Program-made: the position numbers and the translations under genes
Notes under the pieces: model-generated
The model's database searches: none
Told to the model about the DNA's origin: nothing
What the model saw: only the letters and a program-made list of their open reading frames with translations
Part shown: positions 24,538 to 32,470 of the stretch, in pieces
Numbering within the stretch: position 1 is the stretch's first letter
Layout: every line of letters starts with the position of its first letter
NCBI GenBank assembly: GCA_045649485.1
Contig: JAZRPZ010000114.1
Location: 5,320-69,319 of the forward strand
Direction of reading: 5' to 3'
Source: RUG11247 sp045649485
GTDB lineage: Bacteria; Bacillota; Clostridia; Christensenellales; Aristaeellaceae
DNA length: 64,000 nt

Positions 24538-26342
24538 TCCACGCCTCCTATCGCCTTTTTGGGGCAGATTCCCGCGCACAGACCGCAGCCCACGCACAGT
24601 GCGGGGTCGATGCGCACCTTATTGCCCTCACCGTTCACAATGCCGGGACAACCGATCTCGCGCACGCACATACGGCAGCCGATGCACTTGTCCTGATCCA
24701 CGCTGAGAGCCTTCTTAGGCTTCACAATGGCAATGCAGGGTGCGCGGAAAATTATAGCGCTTACGCCGTCAACATCAGCGGCATGCTTTACTGCCTCAAC
24801 GGCAGCCTTCTGATCGAGAGGATCAACTATCTGAATATCCTTTACGCCCAGCGCAGCAAGCACGCCTTCTATGGCTATCTTCTGCGCCACTTCGCCGTTT
24901 GCCGCAAAACCTGTAGAGGGGTTGGGCTGATGGCCGGTCATGGCGGTGGTGGAATTATCCAGTATCACAGCCACCATGCGGGCATTATTGTATACAGCAT
25001 TGACGATGCCGGGAATTCCTGTATGGAAGAAAGTGGAATCGCCGGTAAAGCTGAAAGTCACCATATCGGGCTCCACATGGCCTATGCCCTGCGCAACGGT
25101 GATGCCCGCACCCATGCACAGGCAGGTATCGGACATATTCAGCGGTGCGGCATTGCCGAGAGTATAGCAGCCGATATCACCGGCAAACATGGCCTTTCTG
25201 CCCTTCATGGCTTTCTTTACTGCATAGAAGGAAGCCCTGTGGGGACATCCTGCGCACAGTACGGGAGGACGCACGGGCAGCGCGGGCATATCGGGCATGG
25301 CTGCAGCCGCAACGGGATTCTCCATGCCGGTAAATCCGGCGATAGCTTCACAGGCGGCTTCAACACTCATCTCGCCTGCGCGGGCAATGCTCCTGTCACC
25401 CTTGCCGTGTATCTTCACATTCAGGTTATACTTGCCGCACACACTAATGAGAGCGCGCTCGATGACGGGGTCAAGCTCTTCAATAACCAGCACCTCATCG
25501 AGGTCCTTCAGGAATTCGTATGCCAGCTTCTCGGGGAAGGGATAAGGCGTTGCAATGCGCAGCAGGGGCAGCTCAGCGCCCAGCATATCCATTGCTTCCT
25601 TAGTATACATATAGCTCACGCCGCCGGAGGCAATGCCCACCCGGGAAGCGGAAACGTTCTCTATGGTATTATATCTGTAATTGCACAGTTCGTCCGCCAG
25701 TTTTTCCATCTCGTCCTCTATGCGCAGATGAGCAAGATAGGAAGTTCTGGGGAATATGGCGCGCTTTCCGTCGCGGGGGAAGCTGCCTGCCGCGCGGGGC
25801 TGCTGCTCGATACCCTCCACATCGATAGCCGCGTTTGCGTGGCATATACGGGTAGTGGGGCGGAAGAAAACGGGAGTGGAATACCTTTCGGAAAGGTTAT
25901 AGGCATCCGCCATCATGTCCATTGCCTCTTCGGGAGTGGCAGGGTCGAAGATCGGCACCTTGGAAAACATGGCGAAGGTACGGGTGTCCTGCTCGGTCTG
26001 AGAGGATATCGGGCCGGGATCATCTGCTACATAAACGACCATGCCGCCCACAAGACCTACATAACGCAGGCTCATAAGGGGGTCGGAAGCCACATTAAGG
26101 CCCACCTGCTTCATGGTCACAAGCGTACGCGCACCTGCCCAGGAAGCGCCTGCAGCCACTTCAAGAGCGGATTTTTCGTTTACAGACCATTCGACATGAA
26201 TCTCATGTCCGTAATTCTTTGCCACATATTCAAGGGTCTCGGTGGAAGGCGTTCCGGGATAGCCGGAAGCCAGCGCAACGCCGGCGCGTACCGCACCCAG
26301 CGCCGCTGCCTCGTTTCCCATCATCAGTTTTATATTGCTCAT
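24534..26342 (-). CDS. iorA: Indolepyruvate:ferredoxin oxidoreductase, alpha subunit
   Basis: Large thiamine-diphosphate subunit, 602 aa. The N-terminal pyrimidine-binding domain begins MGNEAAALGAVRAGVALASG then YPGTPSTE. The TPP-binding motif GDIGCYTLG...FSFTGDSTFFHTG is around residues 375-435. The C-terminus carries two 4Fe-4S motifs, CIGCRMCVREIGCP and CVGCGLCAGICP, ending in the usual KKAIGG. The first cluster has a longer last spacing, as in the family. Start ATG at 26342 with AGAGG upstream. Heads the iorA-iorB-(SGNH) operon. Confidence 0.95.
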   Translation of the reverse strand: MSNIKLMMGNEAAALGAVRAGVALASGYPGTPSTETLEYVAKNYGHEIHVEWSVNEKSALEVAAGASWAGARTLVTMKQVGLNVASDPLMSLRYVGLVGGMVVYVADDPGPISSQTEQDTRTFAMFSKVPIFDPATPEEAMDMMADAYNLSERYSTPVFFRPTTRICHANAAIDVEGIEQQPRAAGSFPRDGKRAIFPRTSYLAHLRIEDEMEKLADELCNYRYNTIENVSASRVGIASGGVSYMYTKEAMDMLGAELPLLRIATPYPFPEKLAYEFLKDLDEVLVIEELDPVIERALISVCGKYNLNVKIHGKGDRSIARAGEMSVEAACEAIAGFTGMENPVAAAAMPDMPALPVRPPVLCAGCPHRASFYAVKKAMKGRKAMFAGDIGCYTLGNAAPLNMSDTCLCMGAGITVAQGIGHVEPDMVTFSFTGDSTFFHTGIPGIVNAVYNNARMVAVILDNSTTAMTGHQPNPSTGFAANGEVAQKIAIEGVLAALGVKDIQIVDPLDQKAAVEAVKHAADVDGVSAIIFRAPCIAIVKPKKALSVDQDKCIGCRMCVREIGCPGIVNGEGNKVRIDPALCVGCGLCAGICPKKAIGGVE

Positions 26343-26377
26343 TTCGGGTATGCCTCTTCTCGGTTTATTTGATTAAT

Positions 26378-26407
26378 AATTATACCACCAAGTACCCAAA
26401 AACACAA
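26378..26407 (-). promoter_or_regulatory. Probable promoter of iorAB
   Basis: Minus-strand TTGTGT (26402-26407), 18-bp spacer, TATAAT (26378-26383). Confidence 0.55.
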
Positions 26408-26417
26408 CGTGCCGCCA

Positions 26418-26446
26418 TTGCGTCACGTGCCATACTGTGGTATAAT
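26418..26446 (+). promoter_or_regulatory. Promoter of the sialidase-fold/phosphodiesterase pair
   Basis: TTGCGT (26418-26423), 17-bp spacer, TATAAT (26441-26446), 35 bp before the start codon. Confidence 0.8.
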
Positions 26447-26481
26447 CCGTGTAACAAAAGCTTAACAGGAGGTCATTTTCC

Positions 26482-27879
26482 ATGAAAGCTGTTTCCGGCT
26501 GGAGCTATGCTCCCTATACCCCTCCGCTTTTTGAATCAGGCGATATCTATGTCTGCCGCATTGCCCCCTATTCCGCAGGCTTCCGCTGCGAATGGCTGGG
26601 TTTTGAAGGCATTATCGAATATACCGTCCGCTACGGTCTGCGCGGCGGCAAAATGGAAAACGAAGTGCGTACGTCCGAATGCAGCTGCGACATAACCGGA
26701 CTCAACGACTTTGCAGACTACGAATTTCAGGTGTTCTGCGGCAACAAAAAGAGCCGCGTGCGCCTCGTCCGCACCGGCGAAAGCGTAGGCAGCGTGGTAA
26801 ACTATCTCCATCCCGATGACGAATGCTATTCCTTCTCCGGACGCAGCCTGTGCTCGCCCAGCCTTGTACGTCATCCCGACGGCTATCTGCTGGCATCCAT
26901 GGATGTATTCGCCGGCAGCCGTCCCCAGAATCTCACTCTCATCTTCCGCAGCGATGACGACGGCGACACCTGGCACTATGTAAGCGAGCTGATGCCCTGC
27001 TTCTGGGGCCGCATGTTCATACACAACGGTGCGCTGTACATGCTCTCCTGCTCCACCGAATACGGCGACCTGCTCATCGGCCGCAGTGACGACGGCGGAA
27101 AGACATTTGCCACGCCCACAGTACTGCTGCGCGGCGCCGGCCGCACGGACGAAGCGGGCGTACATAAAAATCCTCAGCCGCCGGTCATTTACAACGGACG
27201 CATCTGGGAGACTCTCGAATGGGGCGCATGGCAGATAGGCGGTCATGCGGTGATGGTAATGTCCGCGCCCGTTGATTCCGACCTGACCGACCCCGCAAGC
27301 TGGCTCTTCTCCGAACCCGTGCCCTACGACCCCGCATGGCCCGGTCTTCCCGAAGGCAGAAGCGCCGGAAATATCGAAGGTACCCTTACCGTAGACACCA
27401 GGGGAAATCTCATAAACATAATGCGCTACGACATGACGAAGATGCGCCCCAATCACGGCTATGCGCTGGTATATTCCGTAAATGCGGACGAACCCGAAGC
27501 GCCCATCGTTTATCAGCGCGCCATGCCCTTCCCCGGCAACCACTCGAAATTCGAAGTACAGCTTGATGACGAGAGCGGGCTCTATTTCTCCATAGTAAGC
27601 CGCATCACCTCCCATGAAGATACCTCAAGCCGCAATCTGCTCTCGCTTGTCTGCAGCCGCGACCTTGAAAAATGGGAACTGGTGTGCGACCTTTTGGACT
27701 ACCGGCATGAAGACCCCAGAATGGTCGGCTTCCAGTATGTGGATTTCACCATCGAGGGCGATGATCTTCTGTACCTTTCCCGCACTGCCATCAATCGTGC
27801 AAAGAATTTCCACGACGCCAACTATTCCACATTCCACGTGCTGAAAAATTTCAGAAAGCTGCTGAAAAAGGAGATATAA
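26482..27879 (+). CDS. Sialidase-superfamily (BNR-type) protein
   Basis: Six-bladed-propeller protein of 465 aa with no signal peptide. Residues about 30-105 form a fibronectin-type or lectin-like sheet (EYTVRYGLRGG...DFADYEFQVFCG). Then come Asp-box-like repeats, LIFRSDDDGDTWHYVS near 155-170 and LIGRSDDGGKTFATP near 198-212. Arginines typical of the sialidase active site (GRSLCSPSLVRHPDG, EGTLTVDTRG) occur at the propeller entry positions. Members cleave sialic or other sugar acids, or only bind glycans; the catalytic Tyr/Glu pair cannot be assigned by eye. Start ATG at 26482 has AGGAGG upstream. Co-transcribed with the phosphodiesterase that begins 2 bp later. Confidence 0.75.
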   Translation: MKAVSGWSYAPYTPPLFESGDIYVCRIAPYSAGFRCEWLGFEGIIEYTVRYGLRGGKMENEVRTSECSCDITGLNDFADYEFQVFCGNKKSRVRLVRTGESVGSVVNYLHPDDECYSFSGRSLCSPSLVRHPDGYLLASMDVFAGSRPQNLTLIFRSDDDGDTWHYVSELMPCFWGRMFIHNGALYMLSCSTEYGDLLIGRSDDGGKTFATPTVLLRGAGRTDEAGVHKNPQPPVIYNGRIWETLEWGAWQIGGHAVMVMSAPVDSDLTDPASWLFSEPVPYDPAWPGLPEGRSAGNIEGTLTVDTRGNLINIMRYDMTKMRPNHGYALVYSVNADEPEAPIVYQRAMPFPGNHSKFEVQLDDESGLYFSIVSRITSHEDTSSRNLLSLVCSRDLEKWELVCDLLDYRHEDPRMVGFQYVDFTIEGDDLLYLSRTAINRAKNFHDANYSTFHVLKNFRKLLKKEI

Positions 27880-27880
27880 T

Positions 27881-28651
27881 ATGAAGAAGGTAATCCTCAT
27901 ATCCATAGACGGCATGCGTCCCGACGGCGTAATGAACTGCGGAAATCCTTATGTAAAAGAGCTCCTTAAGATCGGTTCCCATGCTCTTGACGCGCGCACC
28001 GTGATCCCCTCGGTAACGCTGCCCTGCCATACATCCATGTTCCATTCCGTAACCCCCGAGCGCCACGGCATCACCACCAATACCTACATGCCGCAGGTAC
28101 GCCCCATAAACGGCCTTGCCGAGCAGATAGCCATGGCAGGCGGAAAATCCGCAATGTTCTACGGCTGGGAGCCCCTGCGCGATATCACCCGCCCCGGTTC
28201 CCTCAAATGGGCGGAATATATAAACGCATATTCCGATGAACACACCGACGGCATACTCACCGACAAAGCACTTGCCTGCATTGAAAAATACCGCCCCGAT
28301 TTCGTATTCCTCTACATGGTAGAGACCGATGAAAAGGGCGGACATGACAGCGGATGGATGACCGGGACTTATCTCGAATATGTATCCCATGCAATCGACA
28401 ATGCACGCCGCGTAATCGAGGCTGCCGGCGATGAATACACCGTGATCATCACTGCTGACCACGGCGGACACGACCGTGCCCACGGCACCGAGATGCCTGA
28501 GGATATGACTATACCCATGTTCTTCGTGGGCGACGAATTCGAAGCCGGAAAGGCTCTCGAAAACGTATCTATTCTTGATATCGCACCCACTATCGCAAAA
28601 ATAATGGGTGTATACCCCGCAAGGGAATGGGAAGGAAAAGCCCTGATTTAA
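27881..28651 (+). CDS. Alkaline-phosphatase-superfamily phosphodiesterase (NPP type)
   Basis: Metal-dependent nucleotide pyrophosphatase/phosphodiesterase family, 256 aa, shorter than secreted homologues and without signal peptide. The opening ILISIDGMRPDG holds the first metal Asp. IPSVTLPCHTSMF (near 41-53) holds the Thr/Ser nucleophile, and YMVETDEKGGHDSG and ITADHGGHDRAHG supply the remaining Asp/His zinc ligands. AAGGAGATATA lies before the ATG, with the preceding stop overlapping. Acts presumably on a phosphodiester or phosphonate released with the neighbouring glycan enzyme. A strong terminator follows. Confidence 0.87.
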   Translation: MKKVILISIDGMRPDGVMNCGNPYVKELLKIGSHALDARTVIPSVTLPCHTSMFHSVTPERHGITTNTYMPQVRPINGLAEQIAMAGGKSAMFYGWEPLRDITRPGSLKWAEYINAYSDEHTDGILTDKALACIEKYRPDFVFLYMVETDEKGGHDSGWMTGTYLEYVSHAIDNARRVIEAAGDEYTVIITADHGGHDRAHGTEMPEDMTIPMFFVGDEFEAGKALENVSILDIAPTIAKIMGVYPAREWEGKALI

Positions 28652-28658
28652 ACAGAAA

Positions 28659-28698
28659 AGTGCCGGTGCGTTTTGCACCGGCACTGAATTTTTTATTT
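28659..28698. terminator. Terminator shared by phosphodiesterase and lysA
   Basis: AGTGCCGGTGC and GCACCGGCACT arms (28659-28685) followed by GAATTTTTT. It overlaps the convergent lysA stop region. Confidence 0.92.
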
Positions 28699-29992
28699 AT
28701 ATATCGCACTTTATGAGGTCTTCCAGAGTTTCGCGGCGGATGGCAATCCTGTCCTCGCCGTCCTTCAGCATTACTACCGCAGGACGCAGCAGGCGGTTGT
28801 AATTGGATGCCATGGAGTAATTATAGGCACCGGTCACCGCAACTGCGATAAGGTCGCCGCTTTCCACATGGGGAATCGTCACGTTTTCCTGAATGAGGTC
28901 GCCGGATTCGCAGCAGCGTCCGGAGATGGTGCACAGGAAATCCGCCTTTTCGTTCATGCGGCTTGCGTTATAAACGGTGTAGGAAGATTTATACAGCGCG
29001 TAGCGGGGGTTGTCGGCCATGCCGCCGTCAATGATGACGTATGCGCGGTGACCTTCAACTTCCTTTACAGCACCTGCGGTATAAACGGTGATGCAGGCAT
29101 CTGCTACGATGGAACGGCCGGGCTCCATGCAGATGGCGGGCGCATTGATGCCAAGTTCGGCACTCAGCGCACGCACCTTTTCGCCAAGCTTGGCTATGCA
29201 TGCGGGAATATCGATAGCAGGATCGCTTTCAACATAACGCACGCCGAAACCGCCGCCCAGGTCGATCTTCTCGGGCACATAGCCGGTGGCTTCCTTTACT
29301 TCCTTCACGAAGTTCAGCATCTTCTCAGCAGCCAGATAGAAGGGACCTTCGGAGAATATCTGAGAACCGATGTGGCAATGGAAGCCTGCAACATGTATGC
29401 GTTCAAGACCCAGCGCATACTTGACGAACCTCAGCGCCTGACCGGTCTCCAGCGGACGACCGAACTGCACGTCCACCTTGCCGGTATTTACCGCAGCAAA
29501 GGTGTGGTTATCGATACCGGGAGTAACGCGGAGCACCACCTTTGCGGTGGTATTTTTCTTTTCGCAGATGCGGTTGATGTTATCCAGTTCAAATTCGTTG
29601 TCTGCCATGAAATAGCCGATGCCGCTGTCAAGCGCAAGCTCTATCTCCCAGTCAGCCTTATGGTCGCCGTGGAAATAAGCCCTTTCCATGGGGAAACCCG
29701 CCTTCAGCGCGGTATAAAGCTCGCCGCCGCTGACAACATCGATTCCCATGCCCTCTTCCGCAGCAATACGGTATATTTCCTTGCAGGAGAAAGCCTTGCT
29801 GGCATAGGCAGGCAGAGAGCCCGCGCCGAACGCCTCGCGCATGGAATTTATATAGGTACGCATATTTTCGCGCACCCTGTTTTCATCGAATATCATAAGC
29901 GGGGTGCCGTACTTTTCGGCAAGCGCCCTTACGTCAACGCCGGCAAAGGCCAGCGCACCGTCATTAGTGAGCGAAATGCTCTTCTGTATCAT
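28697..29992 (-). CDS. lysA: Diaminopimelate decarboxylase
   Basis: Last step of lysine biosynthesis: PLP-dependent decarboxylation of meso-diaminopimelate. 431 aa. The PLP lysine is K66 in PAYASKAFSC. GFHCHIGSQI and DLGGGFGV follow, and the second-subunit motif is CESGDLIQE. The start ATG at 29992 is chosen because transcription should begin about 30023 (promoter 30030-30058), which excludes the upstream ATG at 30058. The ribosome site is weak (GAAGGGA, 12 nt away). Monocistronic. No L-box is seen in front, unlike the transporter at 7386. Confidence 0.95.
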   Translation of the reverse strand: MIQKSISLTNDGALAFAGVDVRALAEKYGTPLMIFDENRVRENMRTYINSMREAFGAGSLPAYASKAFSCKEIYRIAAEEGMGIDVVSGGELYTALKAGFPMERAYFHGDHKADWEIELALDSGIGYFMADNEFELDNINRICEKKNTTAKVVLRVTPGIDNHTFAAVNTGKVDVQFGRPLETGQALRFVKYALGLERIHVAGFHCHIGSQIFSEGPFYLAAEKMLNFVKEVKEATGYVPEKIDLGGGFGVRYVESDPAIDIPACIAKLGEKVRALSAELGINAPAICMEPGRSIVADACITVYTAGAVKEVEGHRAYVIIDGGMADNPRYALYKSSYTVYNASRMNEKADFLCTISGRCCESGDLIQENVTIPHVESGDLIAVAVTGAYNYSMASNYNRLLRPAVVMLKDGEDRIAIRRETLEDLIKCDI

Positions 29993-30029
29993 TTGAATAC
30001 ACGATCCCTTCGGGAATAAATATACATTC

Positions 30030-30058
30030 AGTATACATACACCCATTACGGGTGTCAA
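30030..30058 (-). promoter_or_regulatory. Promoter of lysA
   Basis: Minus-strand TTGACA (30053-30058), 17-bp spacer, TATACT (30030-30035). Confidence 0.85.
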
Positions 30059-30070
30059 TGGAACAGGTTG

Positions 30071-30628
30071 TTAATTATGCCATTCACAGGCAAGTATCGC
30101 ATAATGGGCGGCATCGCATATACCCTGATTATTCATATCCGATTGCCTCATAGTGCCCTCATATTTCATGCCGCACTTGCGCATGACCGCGCCGGAATTG
30201 GGGTTGTTTATATCATGGCGGGCTTCCACACGATTCATGCCTACTTTTTCTATCATATAGCCGATAACCGCCTTAAGCGCTTCCGTCATTATGCCCCTGT
30301 GCCAGAATTTTCTGCCGAGACAATAGCCTATCTCCGCCTTCATTACGCTGTCATCATGAGCCACAACGGAAATGCTGCCGATAGCCTCTTCTCCATTGTC
30401 CTTAAAAACGATAGTCCACAGATAAAAATCGTCCTTCTCATAGGCTTTCACCCACTGCCCTATTATCTCATAGGCAGGTTCAACGGATGTATAGGTAGGC
30501 CAGGTAAGGTATTTAGTGACTTCCGGGTCGCTTGCCCAGTTGTCAAACATAGCCTGCGCGTCATCTGTTGTGATTCTGCGCAGTATAAGTCTTTCGGTCT
30601 CGATGGTCTGTGTGCCGATATGCTTCAT
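30071..30628 (-). CDS. GNAT N-acetyltransferase (RimJ/RimL-like)
   Basis: Acetyl-CoA-dependent acetyltransferase, 185 aa. It opens ETERLILRRITTDDAQAMF, the RimJ/RimL signature. The acetyl-CoA loop lies in GYCLGRKFWHRGIMTEAL (near 105-122), and a late NPNSGAVMRKCGMKYEG completes the fold. The start ATG at 30628 has GGAGG 7 nt upstream. Relatives acetylate ribosomal protein N-termini or aminoglycoside/amino-acid-like compounds; the acceptor is unknown. Its message starts about 150 nt upstream and contains a short Met-rich ORF and an intrinsic terminator, so expression is probably attenuated. Confidence 0.88.
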   Translation of the reverse strand: MKHIGTQTIETERLILRRITTDDAQAMFDNWASDPEVTKYLTWPTYTSVEPAYEIIGQWVKAYEKDDFYLWTIVFKDNGEEAIGSISVVAHDDSVMKAEIGYCLGRKFWHRGIMTEALKAVIGYMIEKVGMNRVEARHDINNPNSGAVMRKCGMKYEGTMRQSDMNNQGICDAAHYAILACEWHN

Positions 30629-30644
30629 GCTGATTCCTCCGATA

Positions 30645-30680
30645 AATAAAAAACGGATGCAGGCATCAGACCTGCACCCG
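30645..30680 (-). terminator. Attenuator-type terminator before the GNAT gene
   Basis: Minus-strand CGGGTGCAGG and CCTGCATCCG arms followed by TTTTTTATT (30645-30653). It lies between a 20-codon leader ORF and the GNAT ribosome site, within one transcript. Confidence 0.85.
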
Positions 30681-30693
30681 TGCATACACAAAC

Positions 30694-30756
30694 TCAATGC
30701 GATACATACGGAGCGCGGCCTGTTCTGCACATCATTTTTTTCATCATATTCATCAT
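30694..30756 (-). CDS. Putative 20-aa Met-rich leader peptide
   Basis: Short ORF reading MMNMMKKMMCRTGRAPYVSH and TGA. AGGAGG (30765-30770) lies 8 nt before the first ATG, as strong as any in the window. A consensus promoter (30785-30813) would start the RNA about 15-20 nt upstream. Six of its first nine codons are ATG. The terminator at 30645-30680 begins 14 nt after the stop codon. This layout matches leader-peptide attenuation, where ribosome stalling frees the downstream gene. Which signal would stall it (methionine supply, a ribosome-targeting drug) is unknown. It might instead be a free-standing small protein. Confidence 0.6.
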   Translation of the reverse strand: MMNMMKKMMCRTGRAPYVSH

Positions 30757-30784
30757 AACTGCCGCCTCCTTTTGCTTTTGAGCA

Positions 30785-30813
30785 ATGATACCACAACAAA
30801 AATTGTTTGTCAA
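30785..30813 (-). promoter_or_regulatory. Promoter of the leader peptide/GNAT unit
   Basis: Minus-strand TTGACA (30808-30813), 17-bp spacer, TATCAT (30785-30790). The -35 box abuts the T-tract of the degV terminator. Confidence 0.8.
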
Positions 30814-30844
30814 TAAAAATACCGCCCTTATACGGGCGGTATTT
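30812..30844 (-). terminator. Terminator of degV
   Basis: ACCGCCC (30821-30827) and GGGCGGT (30834-30840) with A/T extensions, followed on the minus strand by ATTTTTATTG. Confidence 0.88.
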
Positions 30845-30851
30845 CTTGAAT

Positions 30852-31718
30852 TTATCTTTCCTTTGCTGCGAAGAACAGGGCCAGAGTACCGGGGCCGGAA
30901 TGGGCGCCGATAACGGGACCTACGTAGTTGATGCAGGTGTGAGCAGGATTGAATTCCTTCTTCAGCATATCCATAAGCATCTCTGCGTCATCACCGCAGT
31001 CGCCGTGAGAGATGTAGATATAATCGGCAGAAGTGATGGTTGCGCGCAGCTTGTCTGCCAGACGCTTTACGGAAGCCTTGCGTCCGCGGGCAACTTCCAC
31101 CTTGGTGAGATGGCCTTCGTCATCCACATGCATGATGGGCTTGATGCCAAGAGCGGAGCCGACGATAGCGGTTGCCTTGGAAACACGGCCGCCGCGATGC
31201 AGATAGAACAGATCGTCTACGGTAAACCAGTGAGCCATGCTCATCTTGATATCCTCGGCATACTTTGCGCACTCATCAAGATCTGCGCCTTCTGCCTTCT
31301 TTGCGGCGACCATATCGACCATCATACCCTGACCCAGGGAAGCGCACAGGGAATCCACACAGATGACCTTACGCTCGGGATACTTTTCCATCAGCTCGTC
31401 TGCTGCCAGACGGCCGGCATTGAAAGTGCCGCTCAGACCGGTGGAGAAGCCGATATACAGTACATCCTCACCTGCCTGCAGATGGGGCTCCATAACAGCC
31501 TTGAACTGGTCTACATTTGCAGCGGTGGTCTTTGCAGGCTTGCCTGCACGCAGCTCGTCATAGAAAGCATGAGGATCGATCTCGCGCCAGTCGGCATAGT
31601 TTACATAGTCCTTGCCGTCCAGGTTTACGGTGAGCATTACGTTTTCTACGCCATTTTCCTCAAAACGATACTGAGGCAGGTCGCAGGAAGAATCGGTAAT
31701 AATGATATATTTATTCAT
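30852..31718 (-). CDS. DegV family fatty-acid-binding protein
   Basis: Cytoplasmic fatty-acid carrier, 288 aa. In Firmicutes such proteins (FakB) present fatty acids to the kinase FakA. DSSCDLP (9-15) and the fatty-acid carboxylate motif STGLSGTFNAGR (near 88-99) are clear, and HRGGRVSKATA follows around residue 165. The start ATG at 31718 has GGAGG 9 nt upstream; the ORF opens earlier without a ribosome site. FakA is not in the window. Monocistronic with its own promoter and terminator. Confidence 0.92.
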   Translation of the reverse strand: MNKYIIITDSSCDLPQYRFEENGVENVMLTVNLDGKDYVNYADWREIDPHAFYDELRAGKPAKTTAANVDQFKAVMEPHLQAGEDVLYIGFSTGLSGTFNAGRLAADELMEKYPERKVICVDSLCASLGQGMMVDMVAAKKAEGADLDECAKYAEDIKMSMAHWFTVDDLFYLHRGGRVSKATAIVGSALGIKPIMHVDDEGHLTKVEVARGRKASVKRLADKLRATITSADYIYISHGDCGDDAEMLMDMLKKEFNPAHTCINYVGPVIGAHSGPGTLALFFAAKER

Positions 31719-31758
31719 AATGGCATACCTCCAGTAAATGAACATAACCAGCTTAATG

Positions 31759-31788
31759 ATTATATCATCAAAAAGGTTGTTTATGCAA
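31759..31788 (-). promoter_or_regulatory. Promoter of degV
   Basis: Minus-strand TTGCAT (31783-31788), 18-bp spacer, TATAAT (31759-31764). A short AGACCA/TGGTCT hairpin at 31794-31807 may end the upstream thiN transcript. Confidence 0.65.
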
Positions 31789-31811
31789 CATTCAAGACCA
31801 CTTTGGTCTAA

Positions 31812-32444
31812 TCAACGCGGTATCTCAGCATATTCTATGCTGCCGAAATGCAGCACCAGCGTGCCTTCCTTAACCGATACCTTCGCCTTTTTGCCGGTGA
31901 ATTCGTTGCTTACTCCAAGGGCGATATCGCTGAGCATGGTATAATCGCTGATTTCATACAGCAGACCTTCTATGCTCACTCCCTTTGCAGGCTCGCTCAT
32001 GCAGAAAACGGAAACAACACCCTCAGCGGATTCCTTGAAATCTGCTTCGCCGTTATGAATGGCTGTAAGGCAGCAATCTCCGGATATCCAGCCCTGACCG
32101 CCGCGGTTTGCGATATACATAAGCGTCTGGATATTCGCGAGAGTATGGTCAAGCCTGCCGCCCAGCGCACCGTAAATAAAGAAGTGGGTGTATCCCTTTT
32201 CAAAGCCCAGCTTTACCGCCAGCATCATATCCGTATCGTCCTTCATTACGGGATGCTGCACTACGTTTTCATTTTCCGGCACTCTGCCGAGGGAATCAAA
32301 ATCGCCCACGGCGAGGTCAGGCTTAAGACCCTGTGCAATCACCTCGGCATAACCGCCGTCCGCTGCGATGAGGTAATCTCCCGCGCGGTAATCAATTTTC
32401 GCGCCGCCCATTTCGCCGGCGCCAACAATATGACAGATGCTCAT
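31812..32444 (-). CDS. thiN: Thiamine pyrophosphokinase
   Basis: Transfers pyrophosphate from ATP to thiamine, giving thiamine diphosphate, the cofactor needed by IorA among others. 210 aa. The N-terminal domain has LIAADGGYAEVIAQGLKPDL and VGDFDSLG (Asp ligands, residues about 28-58), KDDTDMMLAVKLGFEKGY, then GALGGRLDHTLANIQTL (near 95-111). The C-terminal half is the beta-sandwich thiamine-binding domain. Start ATG at 32444, ribosome site GAGGATG; an earlier in-frame opening runs into the upstream gene. Follows the Rsm22-like gene by 26 bp. Confidence 0.9.
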   Translation of the reverse strand: MSICHIVGAGEMGGAKIDYRAGDYLIAADGGYAEVIAQGLKPDLAVGDFDSLGRVPENENVVQHPVMKDDTDMMLAVKLGFEKGYTHFFIYGALGGRLDHTLANIQTLMYIANRGGQGWISGDCCLTAIHNGEADFKESAEGVVSVFCMSEPAKGVSIEGLLYEISDYTMLSDIALGVSNEFTGKKAKVSVKEGTLVLHFGSIEYAEIPR

Positions 32445-32470
32445 AAATTCATCCTCATTCGTATTTTCGT

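Noticed and set aside
24405..26372. 655-codon plus-strand frame opposite iorA
   Set aside because: Antisense shadow rich in His, Ala and Gly; iorA has all catalytic and cluster motifs.
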